Assembly (NCBI GenBank): GCA_900554675.1
Contig: USIM01000072.1
Coordinates: 1 to 5,217 of the forward strand
DNA from: an uncultured Sutterella sp.
GTDB taxonomy: Bacteria > Pseudomonadota > Gammaproteobacteria > Burkholderiales > Burkholderiaceae_F
Direction: 5' to 3'
DNA: 5,217 nt
The notes below the pieces were generated by a model that was not told where the DNA came from, did not search any database, and was given only the letters and a program-made list of their open reading frames with translations. The first letter of the stretch is position 1, and each line of letters opens with the position of its first letter. Of the stretch, positions 1 through 4,828 are shown in pieces. The translations under genes and the position numbers were made by a program.

Positions 1-79
1 CAATCGAAATTCCGACCGGAATCACACCAAGACAGGGTGGAATACAAGCCTTTACGCCATCGACAAAACGCTTATCCAT
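1..79 (-). CDS. AzlC-family branched-chain amino-acid permease, N-terminal fragment
   Basis: Only the first 26 codons are in the window and the gene runs off the left edge. The visible peptide begins MDKRFVDGVKACIPPCLGVI and continues PVGISI. The spacing of F5, G8, P14-P15, L17-G18, P21 and G23 resembles the start of AzlC proteins (F..G......P..LG..P.G), where it leads into the first membrane helix. AzlC is the large membrane subunit that acts with the small AzlD subunit in branched-chain amino-acid export. The ATG at 79 is preceded by a good Shine-Dalgarno sequence, which fixes the start. It lies 30 bp after the RNase G stop on the same strand with no terminator between them, so co-transcription is likely. 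The family call rests on a short peptide and could be wrong. An azlD gene just beyond the left edge would support it. Confidence 0.65.
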   Translation of the reverse strand, partial: MDKRFVDGVKACIPPCLGVIPVGISI

Positions 80-83
80 TAAA

Positions 84-89
84 TCCTCT
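84..89 (-). promoter_or_regulatory. Ribosome binding site of the AzlC-like gene
   Basis: On the minus strand the sequence reads AGAGGA, then TTTA, then the ATG at 79. The purine-rich core matches the anti-Shine-Dalgarno sequence at a close but workable spacing. It selects this ATG over the ATGATG pair a few bases upstream, which is in another frame. Confidence 0.6.
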
Positions 90-109
90 CATCATCGTTT
101 AACGTCGAA

Positions 110-1573
110 TTAGTTAAACGTAATGTCGTACTGCTCAGGCCCGTAGATGGATTCCACTTGAAGCGATACGGGGCATTGGATAAAGTCTTGCAAAAGATCC
201 AAAGCAGGGGCTTCGTCTTCTAAGAAAAGGTCAATGACGGATTGGCTCGCAATGATGGAAAACTCTTTGATTTCCGGGTATTGACGCCATTCACGCAAAA
301 TTTCACGAAGAATTTCGTAGCACATTGTGCGCCCTGTCTTAATTTCCCCACGACCGCCGCACAAGGGGCAGGGTTCGCAAAGAATGTGAGCCAAGGAGTC
401 ACGCGTGCGCTTGCGTGTCATTTCAATGAGTCCAAGCTCGGTGAAGTCACTCATCGTGCAGTGAACACGGTCACCAGCCATTGCTTTTTGAAGTTCTGCT
501 AAGACCGCTTGACGGTGAGCATCACGCTCCATGTCGATGAAGTCGATAATGATGATGCCGCCCAAGTTTCTCAAACGCAGTTGACGGGCAATGGCGCGAG
601 CCGCTTCCAAATTGGTTTTAAAAACGGTATCGCTAAAGTCTCGCTTGCCCACAAAGCCGCCCGTGTTGACGTCAATTGTCGTCATGGCCTCAGTTTGGTC
701 AAAAACCAAATAGCCACCGGACTTCAAATCAACGCGGCGTGCCAAGGCTTGTTCAATCTCTGCTTCAATTCCGTATTGCTCAAAAAGGGGAATTTCACCC
801 GTGTAGAGCATGAGTTTATCTTCAACTGTCGGTACAAAGATATTGGCAAACTGTGCAAGACGCTCAATGTTGTTGTCCCATGCATGGATAAGCACGTGAG
901 ACGTATTTTCCGTCACCATGTCACGAAGGGCTCGCTCTTCCAAGTAAAGATCTTGGTAAAGCAAAGAGGGAGCGGGGCTTCGAGAAGCCTTTTCTTCGAT
1001 CTGTGCCCAAAGACGTGACAAATACTTCATGTCAGCGATGAACTCTTCGGCAGTGGCCCCTTCAGCACAGGTTCTGACAATGTAGCCAAAGTTATTGTCT
1101 TGGGTTTTTACTGACAAAATGAGTTCTTTTAAGCGTTCACGCTCAACTTCATCTTCAATGCGTTGACTCACACCGACATGTGGTTCTTTGGGCAACAAAA
1201 CAAGCTTGTGCCCTGCCAAAGAAATGGTGGTCGTCAAACGTGCACCCTTGGTGCCAATGGGGTCCTTGGCCACCTGCACCATGACGGAGTCACCTTCATG
1301 CAAGATGTATTCAATCGGGGTGTAGCTACCGTCTTCTTTACGAGCCGTGAAAATGTCATGAATGTGCAAAAAGGCCGAGCGTTGCAAGCCCACATCGACA
1401 AACGCTGATTGCATGCCGGGCAACACTCGGATGACTTTGCCCTTATAGACGTTGCCCACAAGGCCACGTTGTGCGCGGCGCTCAATGTGTAAATCTTGCA
1501 GCACGCCGTCAACCATAATGGCCACACGCGTTTCTTGGGCAGTGCAATGAATTAATAAGTCTTCGCTAAGCAT
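110..1573 (-). CDS. rng: Ribonuclease G (RNase E/G family endoribonuclease)
   Basis: A complete 487-residue protein, almost the same length as E. coli RNase G (489). RNase G is a cytoplasmic endoribonuclease that cuts A/U-rich single-stranded RNA with a 5' monophosphate. It matures the 5' end of 16S rRNA and turns over some mRNAs. Seen here: an S1 RNA-binding domain at about residues 38-125 (GNVYKGKVIRVLPGMQSAFVDVG), then VSQRIEDEVERERLK around 135-149. The DNase I-like catalytic core carries the two metal-binding aspartates D301 in TTIDVNTG and D344 in IIIDFIDM. The zinc-link motif CPLCGGRG follows, with C402 and C405. The protein stops soon afterwards, without the long disordered degradosome scaffold of RNase E, so it is RNase G. 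The ATG at 1573 has GAGAG seven bases upstream and gives the family's usual N-terminus. It lies downstream of its own candidate promoter and is probably co-transcribed with the AzlC-like gene. The usual partner maf is not immediately upstream. Confidence 0.97.
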   Translation of the reverse strand: MLSEDLLIHCTAQETRVAIMVDGVLQDLHIERRAQRGLVGNVYKGKVIRVLPGMQSAFVDVGLQRSAFLHIHDIFTARKEDGSYTPIEYILHEGDSVMVQVAKDPIGTKGARLTTTISLAGHKLVLLPKEPHVGVSQRIEDEVERERLKELILSVKTQDNNFGYIVRTCAEGATAEEFIADMKYLSRLWAQIEEKASRSPAPSLLYQDLYLEERALRDMVTENTSHVLIHAWDNNIERLAQFANIFVPTVEDKLMLYTGEIPLFEQYGIEAEIEQALARRVDLKSGGYLVFDQTEAMTTIDVNTGGFVGKRDFSDTVFKTNLEAARAIARQLRLRNLGGIIIIDFIDMERDAHRQAVLAELQKAMAGDRVHCTMSDFTELGLIEMTRKRTRDSLAHILCEPCPLCGGRGEIKTGRTMCYEILREILREWRQYPEIKEFSIIASQSVIDLFLEDEAPALDLLQDFIQCPVSLQVESIYGPEQYDITFN

Positions 1574-1599
1574 AAAAAATCTCTCAAGTTAATCTAATT

Positions 1600-1608
1600 A
1601 TTTTATCA
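1600..1608 (-). promoter_or_regulatory. Candidate extended -10 promoter for rng
   Basis: Read on the minus strand this is TGATAAAAT, an extended -10 element (TGn followed by TAAAAT, five of six bases matching TATAAT). No good -35 hexamer lies 16-18 bases upstream, which is tolerated by extended -10 promoters. Transcription would start near 1593, giving a leader of about 20 nt that still includes the GAGAG ribosome site at 1581-1585. It lies downstream of the terminator of the preceding gene, where a fresh promoter is needed. It is a motif-level prediction only. Confidence 0.4.
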
Positions 1609-1628
1609 ACAAAGAGGAATGGATATCA

Positions 1629-1643
1629 TTAAGCTTTGCTTAA
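1629..1643. repeat. Perfect palindrome TTAAGC-TTT-GCTTAA upstream of rng
   Basis: Six-base arms (1629-1634 and 1638-1643) match perfectly around a three-base centre. It lies just upstream of the candidate rng -10 element, near where a -35 would fall, so it could be an operator. The arms are A/T-rich and short, and a chance palindrome of this size is possible. No known regulator motif is recognised. Confidence 0.3.
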
Positions 1644-1644
1644 A

Positions 1645-1702
1645 TTCGAAGACAAAAGAAAGCCCATCAATCATCGGTTTAAGAACCGTTCTTGATGGGC
1701 TT
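1645..1702 (-). terminator. Rho-independent terminator of the C69 peptidase gene
   Basis: A perfect 11-bp inverted repeat pairs AAGCCCATCAA (1660-1670) with TTGATGGGCTT (1692-1702). Inside it is a second short stem, CGGTT (1675-1679) with AACCG (1684-1688), closed by a TAAG tetraloop. On the minus strand the hairpin is followed by a T-rich run, TCTTTTGTCTTC. It begins about 50 bp after the peptidase stop codon and faces the right way. On the plus strand there is no comparable T run and no gene ending here, so I call it one-directional. It separates the peptidase from rng. Confidence 0.85.
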
Positions 1703-1751
1703 AAAAGGTTAGACCGCAAAACTTAAAACTTAACGGTCAGGTACTTTTCAA

Positions 1752-3575
1752 TTAAAGTAAGTGCTTACCGTCGCGAGACGTTTGAGCCTTAACCTTGGAG
1801 GTTTCAACCGGAACCAAGTCGTAGCCAATTACGCGATGGCCGTTGACTTGCGTGTAGAGCCACAAGTCCATAAGAGCACCAGGAACAGCACCTTGGCTCA
1901 CTTCGTTAGCCTTAAAGGTAAAGACCACGTCCATGATGCCGTCGTTGTTCACATCCTTGTATTCCATGGATTGAGCGGCAGCAAAGGTCTTGAACTTACG
2001 GGTGGAGTTGCGTTGGTTAGCACTCATACCGGCGCGCGTCTTATTCATTTCGGCGCTCGTAACAGCATGGTCCTTGGAACCCATCAAAGCAAAGCTCACC
2101 AATTCTTCCGTATCGGCCTTCACGGTCTTCGTCAAAATCTTGACTTCCATCGGCATCATGCGAGCATTTTCCGTCTTCATGACGTTCAACACCTTGTCAT
2201 AGGACTTTTGGTTGTAGTCGTGCAAGAACTTCGTACGGGCTTGACCCTTTAAGCTCGCGGCCTTCTTCGTAACGGCGGCGCGTTCCTTCATGAAATCTTC
2301 TTCCATATCTTCAATCAAGTCGGTACGACGTTCAATTTCTTCACCGCGCAAGTAGTCGATGGCATTGGTGCCGGCGCTAAAGACGCTGTGAGGCGTGAAT
2401 TCAGCACGGTAGTCAAACATGGACGGGGTACCGGCGAAGTGTTCCTTCGTGGCCGTCACCGGGTCAATGAAAGCCGTGCCCTTGGCGGGGCCTGCCAACG
2501 GATACAACGGGATATAGACGGATTGGCAAGGACGACCGATCGTCTTCCAAGCTTCGGTCAACGTCGGATCCTTCGTCAAATTCAAGACGTGAGAGTCATG
2601 ACTCGTCGTACGGCAAACGCCTTCAGAGTGACTGTGGTAGAGCTCTTGGTCTTGACCGATATAGGATTCGTGCAAGCGCAAAAGTTCCATGGCGTCCTTC
2701 ACACCCAACTTCTTCGTGGGCGTGATGCTGTACGGATATTGTTCCGGATCAGCGATTTCCTTACCCGTCAAATACTTCCAAGCGATGTGGTTACGGTTGG
2801 CGTTCCAGCGTTCGGCACGGATGCTTTCCGGAGCAACGACCTTACGCCAATTGAAGAATTGATCCTTCGGATCATGACGACCGTCCTTAATGGCACGTTC
2901 AACTTGCTTGGGTTCAACAATCCAGTTCTTCTTGTCCTTTAAGTCAACCTTATCCATCATGAAGACGTTCGGGATGTAGACGACTTCGTTGTCTTGAATG
3001 CGGTGAGCGACCCAGGAATTGCCTTGGTGAATAGCGATTTGCCAAGCTTCGTTAGCATCGGCGATCGTGTACGTACGGCCATCGTGGAAGTAGCCGTATT
3101 CTTTTAAGAGTTCGATGGCGATTTCAACACCGTGGCGAGCAGACGTTGCACGTTCTGCCACGATACGGCGGATACCGTAGCCGATACCGCCATCCTTCAC
3201 TTCCATACGGTCAGCGTCAAAGATTTCGCCGCACCAGTTCGTGCCGATCCAAACGCCCTTGTCGTTGAAGAACCCGTCAGCAAAGCTTGCACCATCAGGT
3301 ACAAAGGTTTGCGTCCAGTAAAAGCCCAACGTCTTTTCGACTTGGGGAATGGCTGCAGCGTTCTTTTCAAACTTGATCATTTCGCCCTTTTTGTGCTTAG
3401 CAGCGGGCATGTAATGTTGTTGATTAAAGAGACGACCACCGTTGTCTTCGTTGTGAGCAACGATGATGTTGCCGGTTTCGGACACTGCCTTACCGATCAC
3501 TAAGGTGGAACAAGCTTGAGCAGAAGTCATGGCAACCATGGAGACAGCGGCTGCGACAAGAGTTTTTTTCAACAT
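1752..3575 (-). CDS. Exported C69-family dipeptidase (PepD-like) with a C-terminal DxNxDG extension
   Basis: A complete 607-residue protein. C69 peptidases (PF03577) are N-terminal-nucleophile hydrolases whose catalytic cysteine becomes the first residue of the mature enzyme. They cleave dipeptides and small peptides. The N-terminus is a clear Sec signal peptide: KK, a hydrophobic stretch, then AQA followed by C22 in CSTLVIGK. Cleavage by signal peptidase I after AQA would expose C22. Family features follow in order: VAHNEDNGG (39-47), GYGIRRIVAERATSARHGVE (about 132-151), IADANEAWQIA (171-181), WVAHRIQDNEVVYIPN (188-203), and VCRTTSHDSHVLNL (320-333) before the IGRPCQSVYIPLYP segment. A final region, roughly 475-595, looks like a separate domain with D541xNxDGxxD549, a calcium-loop-like motif. 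The ATG at 3575 is the first that gives the whole signal peptide and has AGGAAAG upstream. It is flanked by its own candidate promoter and terminator, so it is probably monocistronic. Past the signal peptide, the lysine codons I read are nearly all AAG, which hints at high expression. Substrate specificity cannot be read from the sequence. Confidence 0.92.
   Translation of the reverse strand: MLKKTLVAAAVSMVAMTSAQACSTLVIGKAVSETGNIIVAHNEDNGGRLFNQQHYMPAAKHKKGEMIKFEKNAAAIPQVEKTLGFYWTQTFVPDGASFADGFFNDKGVWIGTNWCGEIFDADRMEVKDGGIGYGIRRIVAERATSARHGVEIAIELLKEYGYFHDGRTYTIADANEAWQIAIHQGNSWVAHRIQDNEVVYIPNVFMMDKVDLKDKKNWIVEPKQVERAIKDGRHDPKDQFFNWRKVVAPESIRAERWNANRNHIAWKYLTGKEIADPEQYPYSITPTKKLGVKDAMELLRLHESYIGQDQELYHSHSEGVCRTTSHDSHVLNLTKDPTLTEAWKTIGRPCQSVYIPLYPLAGPAKGTAFIDPVTATKEHFAGTPSMFDYRAEFTPHSVFSAGTNAIDYLRGEEIERRTDLIEDMEEDFMKERAAVTKKAASLKGQARTKFLHDYNQKSYDKVLNVMKTENARMMPMEVKILTKTVKADTEELVSFALMGSKDHAVTSAEMNKTRAGMSANQRNSTRKFKTFAAAQSMEYKDVNNDGIMDVVFTFKANEVSQGAVPGALMDLWLYTQVNGHRVIGYDLVPVETSKVKAQTSRDGKHLL
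3510..3575 (-). other. Signal peptide of the C69 peptidase (residues 1-22 with the cleavage site)
   Basis: The n-region is MLKK, the h-region is about residues 5-17 (TLVAAAVSMVAMT), and the c-region ends SAQA. The A-Q-A triplet is a standard signal peptidase I site. The next residue is the expected catalytic cysteine C22. A lipobox reading (L-A-G/A-C type) fits poorly because the -2 residue is Q and the -3 residue is A. The last three bases of the range encode C22. Confidence 0.85.
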
Positions 3576-3665
3576 GGGAATACTTTCCTGGTGAAATGGG
3601 TTGGTGAGAATTGTCGATACGGGCGTATTGGAAGCGAGTGTGACTTCGAAATGACGTCAGATTAA

Positions 3666-3678
3666 ATCGACCGTCGAT
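3666..3678. repeat. Palindrome ATCGAC-C-GTCGAT at the predicted start of peptidase transcription
   Basis: Six-base arms match perfectly around one central base. It overlaps the transcription start implied by the candidate peptidase promoter, a typical place for a repressor operator. A second perfect palindrome, TGACGTCA, lies nearby at 3652-3659 inside the predicted leader. No specific regulator can be named. Confidence 0.3.
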
Positions 3679-3679
3679 C

Positions 3680-3709
3680 ATTCTAGACGGTGAAAAGCAC
3701 TACTCTGAA
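3680..3709 (-). promoter_or_regulatory. Candidate sigma70 promoter of the C69 peptidase gene
   Basis: On the minus strand, TTCAGA (3709-3704, four of six matches to TTGACA) is followed after 18 bases by TAGAAT (3685-3680, five of six matches to TATAAT). Transcription would start near 3673, giving a leader of about 100 nt. The -35 is mediocre and other weak combinations exist in this A/T-rich gap, so this is only the best of several candidates. Confidence 0.35.
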
Positions 3710-3783
3710 TTCTCTAAGGGTAAGGTCTAACTAGGAGATGCCCTAACCCTAATTGCTTTTTGACAATTTGATTTCTGGAAAAG

Positions 3784-3798
3784 CCCAATGACGTTGGG
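3784..3798. repeat. Inverted repeat CCCAA-TGACG-TTGGG over the candidate -35
   Basis: Five-base arms (3784-3788 and 3794-3798) match perfectly around five bases. It overlaps the candidate -35 hexamer of the GcvT-fold/sdaA promoter, so a role as an operator is possible. It is short and could be chance. Confidence 0.3.
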
Positions 3799-3816
3799 AG
3801 GGGATTAAGCTAAAAT
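3788..3816 (+). promoter_or_regulatory. Candidate sigma70 promoter of the GcvT-fold/sdaA operon
   Basis: ATGACG (3788-3793, four of six matches to TTGACA) is followed by a 17-bp spacer and TAAAAT (3811-3816, five of six matches to TATAAT). Transcription would begin near 3823, leaving a leader of about 30 nt. The -35 hexamer lies inside the inverted repeat CCCAA-N5-TTGGG (3784-3798), so a protein bound there would compete with RNA polymerase. The prediction is from motifs only. Confidence 0.4.
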
Positions 3817-3837
3817 TAAAAAATTGTGATTTTTTAA
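3816..3837. repeat. Perfect A/T inverted repeat just before the GcvT-fold gene
   Basis: The arms TTAAAAAAT (3816-3824) and ATTTTTTAA (3829-3837) are perfect nine-base complements around a TGTG loop. The repeat begins at the end of the candidate -10 and ends 16 bases before the ATG, so it covers the predicted transcription start. As RNA the stem would be weak because it is all A-U. As DNA it is a plausible dyad for a regulator or simply an intrinsically melted, flexible segment. Confidence 0.5.
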
Positions 3838-3853
3838 ACCAACAGTTAACACC

Positions 3854-4816
3854 ATGACTAACGAACTTATGAATCCCGGCGAAGTGGCTCTTAAAGCGTC
3901 TGAAACTTGCGGTCTTTACGTCTGCAATCGTGAAGAAGACGATTTGTTTGCTCCGAGCTATACCATTGAAATCAATGACGCTCACGGCGTTGCCTTCTTG
4001 CGTCGCCTCTTAACGATTGATGTGCGCAACGTCCGTCGCGGTCAAGTTCGTCAAAGTTTTATCTTAAATGCCTTGGGCTTTATCTCCGACTTTGTGACGG
4101 TGGTGCATTTGCCTGATTCCGATGAACACTTCCGTGTGATCTTCCAATCCATTGATACGTTGGCATGGATGCATCAAGTGGCTAAGGCCTTTGATGTGGA
4201 GTTTGTCGATCCCGAAGTCCAAACAGCTCTCTGTTATGGCAAGAAGCTTCCTGTGATTGAGGGTTTGTCGACGGATCATTGTGTTGAAGTCGCAGCCGGT
4301 GTTTGGGCCTTCCAAACGGAATTTAATATCGTGTTCCAAGGTAAGAGCGAAGCATTAGATGCTTACCTTGCGACGCTTTCGGCGGAGAAATTGGATTGGG
4401 TATCCGCTTACACGTTGAGCACGTTGGTTAAAGAACCTCATGCCATGGATTGGATGGGTGCCGATGTGACGGTGGATGCTTTAAATGGTGCAAAGTTCGT
4501 TGATTTTACCGATCAAGCTCGAATCTTTATCGGTCGCGCATTGACGGAAGCTCGCGTTCGTGCCATGGGTGAAAAGAAGACAGTGGTCATTAAGTCTCAC
4601 ATGGATCATGCCAGCGAATGGTTTGATGAACTTGATACCGTCGTGATTGGTAACGAAGAAGGGGAAATGATCGCAAAGACCGTGCGTTTCGGTCTTTTGG
4701 GTGAAGCCCTTGTTACTTGTGTGACGGTACCTGCTACGTGCGATGTGAAGTCCCTTTTGTGGATTGTTGGTATTAACGAAGAACCCTTGGCTTACACGAT
4801 TGAAGAAGTGGCCTAA
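3854..4816 (+). CDS. Divergent GcvT-fold (aminomethyltransferase-like) protein
   Basis: A 320-residue protein, shorter than E. coli GcvT (about 364). GcvT takes the aminomethyl group from lipoylated GcvH and passes one carbon to tetrahydrofolate. Family resemblance is clear in the N-terminal half: EVALKASETCGLYVCNR (10-26) parallels the E..A.R...G.FD.S stretch, then GVAFLRRLLTIDV (45-57) and RRGQVRQSFILNALGFISDF (61-80) parallel the FL..LL.NDV and Y..MLN..GG..DDL segments. FIGRALTEARV (225-235) parallels FIGREAL. Several hallmarks are missing. The first 30-35 residues of GcvT are absent. Only one aspartate (D79) remains of the DD pair. The glycine-rich YTGE.GYE folate segment has become FQTEFNIVF (153-161), and the GLGARDTLRLEAG block is not recognisable. 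The YgfZ signature KGCY.GQE is also absent. Catalysis as a T-protein is therefore doubtful, and a folate-binding or regulatory role is possible. It lies 12 bp before sdaA. The start has no good Shine-Dalgarno sequence, but an in-frame stop at 3827 rules out much extension. Confidence 0.8.
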   Translation: MTNELMNPGEVALKASETCGLYVCNREEDDLFAPSYTIEINDAHGVAFLRRLLTIDVRNVRRGQVRQSFILNALGFISDFVTVVHLPDSDEHFRVIFQSIDTLAWMHQVAKAFDVEFVDPEVQTALCYGKKLPVIEGLSTDHCVEVAAGVWAFQTEFNIVFQGKSEALDAYLATLSAEKLDWVSAYTLSTLVKEPHAMDWMGADVTVDALNGAKFVDFTDQARIFIGRALTEARVRAMGEKKTVVIKSHMDHASEWFDELDTVVIGNEEGEMIAKTVRFGLLGEALVTCVTVPATCDVKSLLWIVGINEEPLAYTIEEVA

Positions 4817-4820
4817 AGGA
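4815..4820 (+). promoter_or_regulatory. Ribosome binding site of sdaA, overlapping the upstream stop codon
   Basis: AAAGGA begins within the TAA stop of the GcvT-fold gene and lies eight bases before the sdaA ATG at 4829. Ribosomes finishing the upstream gene would release on top of it, so translational coupling is likely. It fixes the sdaA start. Confidence 0.7.
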
Positions 4821-4828
4821 TAGCTATC

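Larger units (their letters stand above)
3576..3853. other. Divergent intergenic region between the C69 peptidase and the GcvT-fold gene
   Basis: This 278-bp gap has no convincing gene. It holds the candidate promoters for both flanking genes, the palindromes listed separately, the peptidase ribosome site near 3585-3589, and a tandem CCCTAA pair at 3741-3752. A TTGACA hexamer at 3760-3765 has no partner -10 at a usable distance. I looked for a glycine riboswitch because the gene to the right is GcvT-like and next to sdaA. I saw none, and the leader implied by the best promoter is too short for one. Confidence 0.7.

Noticed and set aside
509..1018. A 169-codon plus-strand reading frame opposite rng.
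   Set aside because: It lies entirely within the well-supported RNase G gene on the other strand, and its translation matches no family I recognise. It is a shadow frame.
1712..1738. Inverted repeat GACCG...CGGTC between the peptidase stop and its terminator.
   Set aside because: The arms are only five bases with a 17-base loop and no T run follows. The strong hairpin at 1660-1702 explains termination.
2388..2942. A 184-codon plus-strand reading frame opposite the C69 peptidase.
   Set aside because: It is wholly antisense to conserved peptidase sequence, arginine- and valine-rich as expected from reversed codons, with no clear ribosome site.
3490..3681. A 63-codon minus-strand reading frame overlapping the start of the C69 peptidase.
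   Set aside because: It overlaps the signal-peptide coding region in another frame, has no recognisable protein features, and is better explained as leader sequence of the peptidase mRNA.
3741..3752. Tandem CCCTAA-CCCTAA, resembling a telomere-type repeat.
   Set aside because: Only two units are present in a bacterial intergenic region, which is readily a chance event.
3760..3765. A perfect TTGACA -35 hexamer upstream of the GcvT-fold gene.
   Set aside because: At 17-19 bp spacing the -10 position holds GCCCAA, CCCAAT or CCAATG, none of which fits TATAAT, so a promoter using it is unlikely.
3576..3853. Possible glycine riboswitch ahead of the GcvT-fold/sdaA genes.
   Set aside because: I could not find the conserved glycine aptamer elements, and the best promoter leaves only about 30 nt of leader.
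3854..4816. Calling the gene ygfZ (iron-sulphur cluster repair folate protein).
   Set aside because: The KGCY.GQE signature of YgfZ is absent, and the FIGRAL segment and N-terminal pattern look more like GcvT, so no symbol was given.
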